Part shown: piece after piece, positions 43,303 through 53,579 of the stretch
Layout: every line of letters starts with the position of its first letter
How positions within the stretch are numbered: the first letter of the stretch is position 1
Source of the DNA: Sceloporus undulatus
Taxonomy: Eukaryota; Chordata; Lepidosauria; Squamata; Phrynosomatidae
Length of the DNA: 64,000 bases
Assembly: GCF_019175285.1 (NCBI RefSeq)
Contig: NC_056526.1
Coordinates: 7,690,016 to 7,754,015, forward strand
Reading direction: 5' to 3'
The notes under the pieces: model-generated
Seen by the model: only the letters and a program-made list of their open reading frames with translations
What the model was told of the DNA's origin: nothing
Databases searched by the model: none
Made by a program: the position numbers and the translations under genes

Positions 43303-43587
43303 CTGGGGTTCTATCATCCAAGTGCTTGGCCTCTTTGCTGTCCCAGGGTTATAAATGTAGGCTGAGTACACTGGGATACGATTGTCTTTGTCGTACAGAG
43401 TGGCATAACGGTACTGGTTCTTGTAACGCTGGCAAATCCGCGCAGGCCGTGAAGGGTCAAGCCCAATGCTTGGTGGGATTCCTCTGAAGAAAAAGTGGGG
43501 ACAGGTGTCTTCAAAACAGGTCACCACCTCACCGTTCCCTGGAGCATTGTGCCACCACACGCAGACAAGGAGCAAAACCAACAGCAT
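43303..43587 (-). CDS. ENDOD1-like endonuclease, exon 1 (signal and N-terminal part)
   Basis: 285 bases coding 95 residues, from ATG (43587-43585) to a donor read as CCCCAG|GTAAG. It starts MLLVLLLVCVWWHNAPGNGE, a short secretory signal with likely cleavage after residues 10-19. It continues VVTCFEDTCPHFFFRGIPPS, then ARICQRYKNQYRYATLYDKD and RIPVYSAYIY. The block C...FF..G.PP......ICQ.Y.......TLYD...RIPVYSAY is the known start of ENDOD1-type proteins. With exon 2 the protein has 276 residues, about the size of the short ENDOD1-like proteins of fish and reptiles. It is probably a secreted or endomembrane nuclease acting on DNA and RNA with a divalent metal. A 'paralogue of ENDOD1' is safer than 'ENDOD1'. 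Confidence 0.85.
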
Positions 43588-43664
43588 CCTGTGGACTAAT
43601 GAAGTAATATTTAGAGGAAATAATGGTTACTCGGCTTCAAAAAATGGAGCAGTCCAACAATAGC

Positions 43665-43727
43665 TAGAGCGCTGTGTAAATTTACAGCGCTTCATAAATA
43701 AAGGTTAATAATAATAATAATAATAGA
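43665..43727 (+). repeat. L2-like tail just upstream of the ENDOD1-like start
   Basis: 'gcgctgtgtaaatttacagc', 'gcttcataaataaaggttaa' and (TAA)n. It starts about 78 bases upstream of the minus-strand ATG, so it lies in the promoter, 5' UTR or first intron. Confidence 0.7.
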
Positions 43728-44609
43728 GTTCCAGATCAGCCTGTGTCTTTTCCCCTCCTTGTAGGGTGGCAGCTAGGAGGCTTTGGAGAGCAGGAAAACC
43801 GAAATGGCTCCAACTTAAGGTGATCCTGAGAAGAACGTAACCAGTCCTAACACGATACATACTTCCCAAGTGATGCACTCATGCACTGGCATGAAATCTG
43901 CCAATGGATTTCACACTTTTTACTAACAGAAACGCTCTCAACCCATCTAACCTAAATGCGGGGGAAATGTCACAACTCACATGCAAAGAAAACCTTTAGA
44001 AACAGCAAATTTTATGTGGAAGTTGAAAGCTGAGTGAAACACAATGCCTTCAGCACTCTAGATTGGGCAAACATGCCAGTCTCTATGCCAGAGGATAAAA
44101 TAACATAATTCAGATATTAGGAATGGGAATACACAAAGTCCTGTTTCAGAACACATCAATCTTTCTGGGCATTCCCTCTCTGATCTTAGGACAGCAGCCC
44201 TTGAGAGAGAAAAAACTACAAAGGAAGATTGGAAAGAGCAACAGCTGAATTAGAATAGGTTTACAAACTCCAAATCATCAAAAGTTGGTTGAACAAAGGC
44301 AATGGCTTCCTGGCGCACTACACATATTATAACACTGGTTATCACCTCAGCCTCATGAGGATGCTCTTGGCCAATTTATCACATCTCCTTTCTGGTTCCC
44401 AGCCTGCACACACTACATCCCAAAAACTCCTACCACCATTCATGTGGTCTTCCACCCACCATGGCCTTCACCAAGATCTTTAATTTTGCCTTTGACCCTC
44501 AAGGACCATAGTTAAGACTGAACTTGACACCTTATCACCATATCCACAAGTTTTGCATTTCCATGGCTACTCATACAGTCTGATTATAAAGATCTTTCCT
44601 GGGCATCAG
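43728..44609. other. No feature recognised
   Basis: No exon or confident repeat. It may contain the promoter of the ENDOD1-like gene. Confidence 0.35.
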
Positions 44610-44720
44610 TTCACTCCACGCTTCTGAGGAAGTAGACCAAGTCTACAAAAGGTTATGCTTCAACTTCTTTTGCACAGTTAGATTCAAAGGTGCAACAAAA
44701 CCCCTTTACATACTGATATT
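44610..44720 (+). mobile_element. hAT-like short element, partial
   Basis: 'gaggaagtagaccaagtcta', 'caaaaggttatgcttcaact' and 'attcaaaggtgcaacaaaac' match one side of the 60105 copy. Confidence 0.55.
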
Positions 44721-45049
44721 GCAGGTTAACACAGATAAGTCCCTAAACACAAATCAGTTGTTTGTTATATGTCTGGAATAGGAAGACTGGTAGGAAGAAA
44801 AGGAAGAAATTGAACTCAGTAGTATAATACATGTAGGGGGCCCAATATACAGTCCTTGGTATCTCAAAGTACTGCTCAGAAAGAGCTGTGTTTGCTTGTA
44901 TTTAATCAGCCATTCATTAATATACTATCTTTTTCCCAACACAGGATTCAAGGTGGCTCCCAACTATTTAAAACAAAGTACAATTTTTAAAAAAACTATT
45001 AATACAAAAGATAAAAGAGAATTAAACCAAAGTTCTGCTTAAAACCTTA

Positions 45050-45102
45050 GGGTTGCCATAAGTTGAGAATGACTTGAATGGACACAACAACAACAACAAC
45101 TT
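45050..45102 (+). repeat. tRNA-derived SINE tail
   Basis: 'agggttgccataagttgaga' and 'atgacttgaatggacacaac' with (AAC)n. Confidence 0.7.
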
Positions 45103-45499
45103 GCTTCTAGCACAGCAACGATTAAGCCTTGGTGCTACAAGGACTGGAAAGGAAAGGATAAAGTTAACCAAGTAGATACATGGAGACTATGAAGAGTCTT
45201 TGGAAGATGTAGCAAGCTGATGCTCTACTAGGTGAGTTGAAGTTTTGCACAGAGCCCTTTCCTCTTGTCTGGAGCGAAGCCCACCAAAACTGGAGAATTT
45301 ACACACTCATTTCCCACTTGGAGATGACCCATGAAAACTGCAGTCTCAGGAGCAAGCCCTGCCATCTGGCAATGTAGTCTATGAATGACAACAAAAACCG
45401 GCTGCTTGACAGGCTTGTATCATCTTACACAACACTTGGAAAGTTTGTGGCCAGTGACACAACTTGTATCCCATTACATTGCTCCCTCCTCCACAGATA
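45103..45499. other. No feature recognised
   Basis: Intergenic DNA; nothing assigned. Confidence 0.35.
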
Positions 45500-45985
45500 T
45501 ACCTTTTAAAAATATATATTTATACATTTTATGGTTCGTAATACAACATATATAATAAAACTTTACAAAATATTAACATTAGGTCACATACTTTTCTCTT
45601 CCCCTTCTCCTCCCCCTTCCCTCCTCCCTCTCCAATGGCTATGACTAAGGAAATTAGTACCCAGTACCCATAATGTGGAATATGTTATTAATAATTTCTT
45701 TAAATTCATTGTACCCCTTTTCAGCTTTAACTTTCACGATCCGACAACCCCATCTTTCCCACCAGACCATTTTGTCTATTTGACCATTATATTTTTATTT
45801 TCTTTCCCTTAAATATTAATATAAAAGATATTCTGCAATATAATGTGACCAATCCCCCCAGCATTGTTTATTTTTCCATCCCAATGCTATTACAGCATGT
45901 GTGGCCCTTAACAGGTTTTTTTTAATTATGTAATCTTCTGTTTTATTCAATCTGAATTTTCTCAGATTCAGAGTTCCTCCATGGA
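45500..45985 (-). mobile_element. L1-type LINE 3' end, minus
   Basis: Read on the minus strand: '...ggccacacatgctgtaatag', 'cattgggatggaaaaataaa', 'ttggtcacattatattgcag', i.e. an RATHAVIALGWKNK-like ORF2 terminus, followed by a pyrimidine/purine-rich 3' UTR ending in an A/T-rich tail. Confidence 0.65.
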
Positions 45986-46104
45986 TATACCTGAGATCAG
46001 GATATTATACTCCATGAACTTATCTGAAGAAAGAATTGAAATATCAAGTTGACACAAAACAATTTATATTCTTCCCAGCCAGACAACATTCAGAGTTCAG
46101 TAAT

Positions 46105-46292
46105 ACCCTGTTTGTGTGTATGTGTGTGTATGTGTACCTTAAAGTTGCCTCTTGACTTACACTGACCCCAGGAATACTCAGAGGTGGTTCTGCCAGTGCC
46201 TTCCTCTGAAATAGAGCCACCAGGAGCTGGTATTCATTGGCGGTCTCCCATTTAAATACTAACCAGGGTGGACCTTGCTCAGCTTCCAAAAT
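46105..46292 (-). repeat. 5S rRNA-derived SINE (SINE3 type)
   Basis: 'gtgtaccttaaagttgcctc' (tail), 'aggaatactcagaggtggtt', 'cggtctcccatttaaatact' and 'aaccagggtggaccttgctc' then 'agcttccaaaatcaaac' (head). The last part is the complement of 5S rRNA around its internal promoter. Confidence 0.8.
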
Positions 46293-46673
46293 CAAACATA
46301 TTACAGGAATTCAGGGAGGTTAACAAAGGCACGGCCATATAAATAATTTATTTGCAATTAGTGCTGCATCGCGGCCCAGAAAGCCAACAAAATAAAACCT
46401 GTTTCCCAAGCTGTCATGAAAAAAATGGGCAGGAATAGAATATCTATAGATATGATCTATCCTAGTAATTGGTTACAGGGTTTCGCCTCAACCAATCTCC
46501 TTTTCAGAATAGCAGTGATACAGATCATTATGTGTATTTCATCATTGTGTTCCACCAAGTCCAAGGTCACCCAGGGCATTTCATGGCTGACTAGAGGCTG
46601 AAACATGGATCTCCACAGCTTAAAACAGGTCTCAAGGCTGCAAGTCCAACAGGCGACACTAGATCATAATGTA

Positions 46674-46902
46674 CAATGGACCCTTGGTACCCGCTGGAGT
46701 TTGCATCCAGGACTCCCTATGGATACCAAAATCCATGAATGCTCAAGTCCCATTAGATGCAATGAGGTAGTAAAATGGTGTCCCTTATTTTAAAAATGGC
46801 AAAATCAAGGTTTGCTTTTTTTTTCTTTGCGGGGGGGGGGTATTTTAAAGCTGTGGGTGATGGAATCCGTGGATAGAGAATCCGTGGTTAAAGAGGTGAC
46901 CA
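46674..46902 (+). mobile_element. pogo/Tigger-like MITE
   Basis: Starts CAATGGACCCTTGGTACCCG, with 'taccaaaatccatgaatgct' inside and 'gagaatccgtggttaaagag' at the end. A G run lies at 46831-46839. Confidence 0.75.
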
Positions 46903-48576
46903 TATGAAGTGTAAGACTATAACCATACAAGTGCGGGTCTCAGCCCACAAGCATCCATCAACAGCTGTGCCTTCAGACCTCAGTCCCTCCAGATTCCTTC
47001 AACCATTTTTTTTCCTGGCAAAAGCCTAAATAAATAAATAAATATGACTTGGTTTCCCTATAAGCCTTCTGAAAAGGCCGTTGAATTGGCCTTTTAAAAT
47101 AGGCTGTTTAACATCCAAACCCACCAGCAGCACCACTATTTTACAAAATCAGAAGTGGACTTCCAGCCAAAATCCATTCGGGAGATGTTTTTTGGAGAGG
47201 GCTGTTTTGGAAAATGTATATATCTCCTGGAGGGTTCTGGGGCATAAATGCCTACCCAAACCGTGCCAAAGACCCTCGCTGGACTTCTTGACATTTCTAC
47301 CCCACATTTCCATTCAGCCTTCCTCTGCTTTGTTCATCTTAAAAAACTATTAATCAGAGCACAATCTTTGAAAGAGAAGGAAATCGTTTTTACCTTGTCA
47401 AAGGATTACAGTGGGTTGGTTGACTTTCCAGGCAGAGCAGGAGAACATATCTTATGACCCTGGAGCTGCTTAAATACTATACCTTCCAAAAGGAAAGAAA
47501 GGACAGTAGGTTATCTTGGGTGATTAACTTCCTCTAATGGCCATTTGAAGACTGTTTCCAAACCATGTGGGTGGAAAAGGCTGCTCAAATTAGAATGTGG
47601 TTCTTCGGGAGGGATTTTTCAAGGTTAGATCAAGGTCCCTTTTCCTGTAAAGTTGCCATCCAAATGGTTGTGGGAGAACTTTTTCTGCACAACTTCTGTC
47701 GTCCCTTTCGTGAGAAACTGCCAGATGAGTTGGCAGCTGGTGGCCAAATATTTACCATCAAACCTGCCACGTTATCTTGACCCTGAACTGGAAGTGTGAC
47801 AAAGATTGTGCAGGGTGTTGTGTTTGTTTTTTAAGGTTTACATTTCTCAGCAAACATTTTGATTGAGAATCATTACTGCCAGTAGAACGTACATCAGAGT
47901 TCCTTAACCTGATGTCCTCCAGATATGTTAGATTACAATCCCCATCATCCTCAATTTGCATTGGATATATAATCTGGGGATGATAGAAACTGTAGCAGCA
48001 CCTCTAGAGGGTAGGGAATTAGGAAAGGCTGTCAGGAGACTGCTACATGAGCCCCATTCTCCCTGCAACCAGGTTAGTTAAGGAAAATGAATTGAGAGCA
48101 TCAGCTATCACATGTCTCTGCAATAGTCTTACTGGGGCTCTTTCTGACATTGTGCTCTCTTCTGCACTCCCTTTTAATCCCACTTCTCTGCCCTATGCCC
48201 TACCCAGCATGCCTTTCAGGGTTTTTTTATTTTACTTTTTACTTTTCAATGCAATTCCGGAATAGAAAGAAAGAAAGAAAACAGGAAAAAATAAATAAAA
48301 GAAATCATGTTGCTTAGGAATAGTGAAGAGGAAAGGAGGAAACACTGACACCGCGTGTCTGCCAATATTAGAACTGCTACAGCAACAACGTTACGTACTG
48401 AGGACTAATGGGACCAAAGTGCAGTGACGAACTCATTAACAGGTTTCCTCCATCCATGAAAAGGAATGCCCTATCCATGCTTTGGAGACACAGTAGCTAC
48501 AGGTTGGAGGTGACACTGTGCAATAAGTGTCGCCAAAGGCACTATTTTCTAACTGTACTTGCAGTTTAAGAGCCAT
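46903..48576. other. No gene recognised
   Basis: AT-rich intergenic DNA. An (AAAT)n tract near 47029-47043 and a (GAAA)n tract near 48266-48280 are present. Frames at 47081-47780 have no supporting similarity or splice sites. Confidence 0.35.
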
Positions 48577-48985
48577 GTGCAGTGATGTAGACTTGAGTCG
48601 AGTGAATCGGAATCAAGTCGGACTTAAGTCACTTCAATGACTTGACTTGAAGTCGGCAATAAATGATACACTGACTTGACTTGAGAGTTGTATATTTACA
48701 GCAACTGATTTGCTTGCCTAAACTTTATCCAGAAATAGCAAATGTGTTAGGGCTTGAGGTAAGGGATTAGGTCTGCTTGGCAGCCTGTCTCTTCTGCACA
48801 TCAGAGGAGCCTTCTAAAGCTTTTCAAAAGCTTTACAAGGATCCTTCTGCCTCAAGCCTGTTGCCTAATACATTTGCTGTTCCCCCCCAATAATATTTTT
48901 ACAGTTATTAAAACTCCACTCTTCTATCTCCTTCTTTTTTGTATCAAAGTTGCCTCCCAGACTTGAGACTTGACTTGAGATTTGG
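48577..48985. mobile_element. Possible hAT-type element rich in 'acttgacttgag' words
   Basis: Begins 'gcagtgatgtagacttgagt' and 'cgagtgaatcggaatcaagt', ends 'ccagacttgagacttgactt' and 'gagatttggg'. Both ends carry inverse or direct copies of the CTTGACTTGAG word. A weak call. Confidence 0.4.
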
Positions 48986-49179
48986 GTATGGAAGGAAAAT
49001 GGCATTGGGGGGCAGAGGTCTTATCGGGGTCCTAGTAGCTACATCCCCAGCATCAACTGTGCTATTCCTGTGTGGCGCTGGGGAGCACAAGAGAGCACCC
49101 GCTTACATCGCTGAACCCTGCCAGTCAGTGGGACAGAAGGTCTTCTTCCCTTCTAGAACAAAAGAGAATGGAAGGCACA

Positions 49180-49385
49180 TTTGCATTGAAGAAATAATGC
49201 AGTTTGATATCACTTTAAATCCTGTAGCTCCATCCTATGGAATGCTAGGATTTGTAGTACAAGGTCTTTACCCTTCTCTGCCAAAGAGTGCTGGTGCCTC
49301 ACAAAATTACAAATCTTAGGATTCTCTAGGATGGTGCCATAGCAGTTAGTATGGTGTCAAACTGCATTATTTCTACAGTGTATTT
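49180..49385. mobile_element. hAT-like MITE
   Basis: 'gaagaaataatgcagtttga', 'ccatcctatggaatgctagg' and 'ggtgtcaaactgcattattt' then 'ctacagtgt'. The arms mirror each other. Confidence 0.75.
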
Positions 49386-49640
49386 ATATTTCCCGCCTCT
49401 CCCCATGGATCGAGGCGGGAGTACATCAGATAAAATCACCATTACAGCAAGCACAAAGTTATCCAAATTTATATCAATTAGTTAACAATGTGTTAGTGAG
49501 ATAGTGAAGAATTGTTGGGTGCTGCCTGTCTTCAATTTTCAGTGGTATGTGTTGTTGGCATGGTAGCCAGCGAGGCCATATATGGCCCATGTTGCACACT
49601 CAACATTACAAAGAAAAGGCAGTTTACAAATCTGTCCTGG
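49386..49640. other. Short reversed retroelement end, then unassigned
   Basis: 'tatatttcccgcctctcccc' and 'gaggcgggagtacatcag' (49385-49430) look like a reversed LINE/SINE end. The rest is not recognised. Confidence 0.4.
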
Positions 49641-49644
49641 ATCC

Positions 49645-49930
49645 TATTTGTAGGCAGTGGGATGCGGTGGTTTGGTGGTTAAGATGCCAATTGTGATGAT
49701 CAGAAGATCGGAAGGTTGTCAGTTCGAGGTCCAAGAGTTGCATGATGGGTTGAGCTCCTGTCACTAGTCTCAGCTTCTGTCAACCTAGCAGTTTGAAAGC
49801 ATGCAAATGCAAGTAAATAAATAGGTACCACTTTGGTGCCAACCCTACGCAGTGGGAAGGTAGCAGCATTCAGTGCAGTCATGCTGCTCACATAATCACT
49901 GAGTTGTCTTTGGGCAACTCTGACTTTTTT
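49645..49930 (+). repeat. tRNA-derived SINE (third family, 'aaataggtaccac')
   Basis: The head 'ggttaagatgccaattgtga' and B-box-like 'gttgtcagttcgaggtcc' are followed by 'aacctagcagtttgaaagca' and 'agtaaataaataggtaccac', a widespread squamate SINE body. The tail 'gtcatgctgctcacataatc' closes it. Confidence 0.8.
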
Positions 49931-50469
49931 AACCTTAGTACCAGAAATGAGCATCACCCCTACAGTCAGGTGATAGTGCTTTAGTAATCCATGGTCAAGC
50001 AACCTGTTTTCTGCACTGCCAAATGCTGACTTCCATGAAACAGATGGGAATGAATGGTCACAGCTGCCAACTGCCTCTGAATGTGGCGTGCTTAATTTTT
50101 TTCCTCCCCAGTGTGACTGCTGTGAGGACAGGCTCATGAGGTAAAACCAATGTCTGACATAATCAAATGTCTCTAAACAAAAATGACTTATTTCAATTTC
50201 CTTTTCCCACACTTAAAGAATTCCCCAGTAGCTGAGCTACTGGTATTGTGGTGATGACAAAGCATGTGTGAAACAAAAACACAGAGTGAATTTGCCTAGT
50301 GTTTGCACTCTAAGCACAATTGCACCAACATGTAAAGTCCAGTTCATGTGAGTCATCTGCCTCCTTCCATCTTCCCCAAAACCAAAGCCATTGAGGACCA
50401 CAAGTTCCTTTTTTCAGTTTCCGCAACCACAGCCATCACACATGAAGTGACTCTTCTCTGCATCCTGCT
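49931..50469. other. No feature recognised
   Basis: No exon or repeat that I can support. Confidence 0.35.
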
Positions 50470-50562
50470 GTTGAAGATAACTTTTGGAACCCAGAATTCC
50501 CTAGCTTTGAGCCAGGGCAGTTAAAGTGGTCTTAAACTGGATTATTTCTGTAATGTGTTTTG
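50470..50562. mobile_element. hAT-like MITE, one arm
   Basis: 'cagttaaagtggtcttaaac' and 'tggattatttctgtaatgtg'. Confidence 0.6.
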
Positions 50563-50929
50563 GAGATTTGTTTCTGAAGGTTTTCTGGAAGGGAATCCCC
50601 CATTGGCAACCATGTACAAATTGTATTCCTTCCTCTTGCATTCATGGAAATCTCCGATGATTCAAAGAGCCCTCTATAAGAACAGCCTAGGTTATAACCT
50701 TAGCTTTTCAAATACAGTTTTAAAAGGTACTTTTTAAGGTCTAATTTCAGTTGCTGGGCCAAACAAGAGTATGGGCATACCTCATTTAAAAAAATAATCT
50801 CTGACAAAACAACTGCTTTCCCAAAGTCTTCGTACACCTGCCCAGCCCTGCCACCATTTTCTCTCATCCTCTGCCTAGCTGGATATTTTTTAGTAGCATC
50901 AGCATTGGGAGAATGGTGAAGGCATATTG

Positions 50930-51250
50930 AGGAGGGAGCGAGCTTGTTTTCTGCTCCTCCAGAGAACAGGACAGGGAACAATGGATGCAAACCGCAGGAA
51001 AAGAGATTCCACCTCAACATTAGGAGGACCTTCCTGACAGTAAGGGCTGTTCGGCAGTGGAACACACTCCTTCCTCGGAGTGTAGTGGAGTCTCCTTCCT
51101 TGGAGGCCTTTAAACAGAGGCTGGATGGCCATCTGTCAATGGGGATGCTTTGATTGAGAGTTCCTGTATGGCAGTATGGGGTTGGACTGGATGGCCCTCC
51201 TTGGGGTCTCATCCAACTCTATGATCCTATGATTCGGTGATTCTATGGAA
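50930..51250 (+). mobile_element. CR1 LINE 3' end, plus
   Basis: 'ggaaaagagattccacctca' through 'gaggctggatggccatctgt' codes [20 protein letters not shown] and ESPSLEAFKQRLDGHLS, the CR1 RT terminus. The 3' end 'ggttggactggatggccctc' and 'ctatgattcggtgattc' follow. Confidence 0.85.
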
Positions 51251-51427
51251 TGCTGGAGAAACAGACTTTCAGTGCTGGGTTGCAGCAGTATGTCTGCAGT
51301 GAACAAAGTAAAAAACCATAAACCTTGAGTTGGGAAAGAATTGAATCCTATTCTAGCCAATCCTACTATAGTTATGTGTATAGCTGCCTCCAGAGTCCCT
51401 TACTGACTGTGCATCAAAAGTAGAATA

Positions 51428-51945
51428 CAGTGGGCCCTCTGCATTCGCGAAGGGTTAGGGGTACACAACCCCTGTGAAAGTGAGAAAAAACCCACATTAA
51501 AAAACAACAACTTCTATTTAGGAACCTCTAGGTCCTCCACAACAATTCTGTGGCCTTCCAGCACTCTGGAGGACCTACAAATGCCTAGAGCTGTTTCTCT
51601 TTCTAGGAATATCTAGGTCCTCCAGTGTGACTCTATGGTCATCATCCAACAGAATCATGCTGGTGGACCTAGAGATCCTTAGAGATCATATCAATTAAAT
51701 CAACTAATAATGGGGGGGGTGTGTGGTTTTTTTTGGGGCTATGTGGCCATGTTCTAGAAGAGTTTCTTCCTGACGTTTTGCCAGGATCTGTGGCTGGCGT
51801 CGAAGATCCTGGCAAAACGTCAGTAAGAAACTCTTCTAGAACATGGCCACATAGCCCCCAAACCCCATAAAAACTACGGATGCCGGACATGAAAGCCTTC
51901 GACTTCACAACAGATAATCCAATGTCCAAAAGTGAAAGCCACCTT
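51428..51945 (+). mobile_element. pogo-like MITE, second family, split by a fold-back MITE
   Basis: Starts CAGTGGGCCCTCTGCATTCG and runs with the 23903 copy up to 'aaatcaactaataat' (51710), then resumes at 'gataatccaatgtccaaaag' after the inserted element. Confidence 0.65.
51711..51912. mobile_element. Fold-back MITE, complete copy
   Basis: 'ggggctatgtggccatgttc' and 'tagaagagtttcttcctgac' pair with 'gtaagaaactcttctagaac' and 'atggccacatagcccccaaa'. The 3' tail 'catgaaagccttcgacttca' is intact. The loop arms (gttttgccaggatctgtgg) also pair. Confidence 0.85.
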
Positions 51946-52199
51946 TCCCTACATTTCAACCTTCTGTCCAGGAGGAATCCCAAAATGCCCTCCATTTTGA
52001 GCATGACTAAGAAGCATGACTTGACATTTGCATGAGAGTTTGTGGCTTTTCTTGGGTCATTCCCTACATGTTTGTTTCCTTGAATGTTCTCCATTTTTGC
52101 AGCGCCTTGTCCTCCTTTGCATTTATGGCGTCTGGTCACCCTTTTGTAAATGTTTAGGACCCTATAGATGGGGAAAGTGCAGATGGAAAGAGCAGACTG

Positions 52200-52365
52200 T
52201 GAAGACCAAACCTGACAGGAAAACCCCAAGATAGGTTTGCCTCAGAGTCACCTTAAGTCAAAAATGACTTGGAGGTTGTTTACAGTGAGCTTCCATGGCT
52301 GAGCTGGGAATCAAATCCTGGTCTCCAGAGCCATAGTCCTGTGCTCTGACCACTAGGTCATAATA
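52200..52365 (+). repeat. tRNA-derived SINE pieces
   Basis: A + tail (ccttaagtcaaaaatgactt, near 52251) is joined to a reversed head (gctgggaatcaaatcctggt, ctccagagccatagtcctgt), so two copies meet here. Confidence 0.65.
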
Positions 52366-52600
52366 CAAGATTCCTACAGGATTCCACAGGATGGAGCCAT
52401 GACAGTTAAAGCAGGGTTGAACTGCATTAATTCAGCAGTGTGGAATCTGCCACCAAAGCGATAGAACAGTGCTCTCCCCAATCTGTACCTTTTAAGAGAT
52501 TTTGGACTTCAACTCCCAGAAGCCTCAGCTATGCTGGCCAATAGTCTGGCATCATGGGAGTTGAAGTCCTGAATTCCCTTAAAGAGCACAGTTCTAGAAT
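52366..52600. mobile_element. hAT-like MITE arm and small inverted repeat
   Basis: 'ggatggagccatgacagtta' to 'gaactgcattaattcagcag' is one MITE arm. 'gacttcaactcccagaagcc' and 'catgggagttgaagtcctga' (52505-52573) form a separate short inverted repeat. Confidence 0.5.
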
Positions 52601-52689
52601 TATGGCGGCCATATTAGGACCGGGGAGTCCCTAAATACTGCAATAGTGTGTGACTCTATAGGATTCTATCTCTACACGCTGGATAAGCC

Positions 52690-52938
52690 CTGAGAGAAAG
52701 GTTTGAGGGATTGGCTTGACTGCCCTTTACGGCGATGGGCGTGGCCAAACTGAGATTGACGTCCCGGCCATCAAGAGGCGGGGCCCACGAAGGCGAGATT
52801 TGAGACGCTATTCGTTAACATCAGTGTCCGTTTTCCTGAAGGGGCGGGCAAACTACGAAAAGGTAGCCAATGGTTATGGGGACGGTGGGCGGGCTTCTCT
52901 TGTGGCACCCAATCACGGGACAAAGATTTGTTTAAGGG
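52690..52938 (+). promoter_or_regulatory. NUDT9: Candidate CpG promoter and non-coding exon 1 of NUDT9
   Basis: A unique GC- and CpG-rich segment in an AT-rich area. It has GC boxes (gggcgtggcc at 52738, ggggcgggc at 52840, ggtgggcgggc at 52884) and CCAAT-type boxes (agccaatgg near 52867, cccaatcacggg near 52908). It ends at a good donor, TTTAAGGG|GTAAGT, at 52939. This is the usual make-up of a TATA-less housekeeping promoter, and it lies 2.2 kb upstream of the acceptor that opens the NUDT9 start-codon exon on the same strand. The transcription start is not defined by sequence alone. Confidence 0.65.
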
Positions 52939-53064
52939 GTAAGTCCCTTTGGGGTGCGAAAAATAAGGAAGGGAACCTTTTGGAGGCGAGTCTGGAGAAG
53001 GAAGGAAAGCCGGTGGGTGCTTTCTATAGGTGTAGGTATAGCATAGTATTATATATGTATTCTA

Positions 53065-53290
53065 TAGGGGTGTGTGTGTATATATATATATATATATATT
53101 GTGTAATAAATATATTTTAAAATACATAATTATGATATGCATTATATATATATATATATATATGGTATTGGTACATGTAATTTTATATATATGTGTGTGT
53201 ATATATATATAGTAATGGATATATTTTATCATATACAGACAGACAGACACACATATATATTATGTAATGAATATATATTTTAAAATATAT
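53065..53290. repeat. (TA)n-rich microsatellite cluster
   Basis: Alternating TA tracts at 53079-53099, 53144-53163 and 53190-53211 with (GT)n and (GACA)n between. Frames over it are artefacts. It lies in the putative first intron of NUDT9. Confidence 0.85.
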
Positions 53291-53579
53291 TATGTATAAA
53301 ATATAAAACGTATTGATTTATGAAAACCCTTTTCACTGTTCTATTAAAAGCGTTGGATGTCGGTGAAGCTGCGTTCCTCCTGCAGCCCTTGGAGGGCCAC
53401 TCAGCCAAGGCCAGACACAGAGCCGGTGTGTGACTTAGTGGCTGGGGAGAGGGGCATAACCTGAGTGCAGCCCCCCATCGTCTTCTCTATGAGGACATGG
53501 AGGACTGATGGGAAACGCCCATTGGGCGGAGGACCCTTCCCTGTCCAATGTTAGCTGTGACTCTGCTCAAAAAGGTTGT

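Noticed and set aside
53062-53250. Tyr/Ile-rich minus-strand frame
   Set aside because: It is translation of a (TA)n/(GT)n microsatellite.
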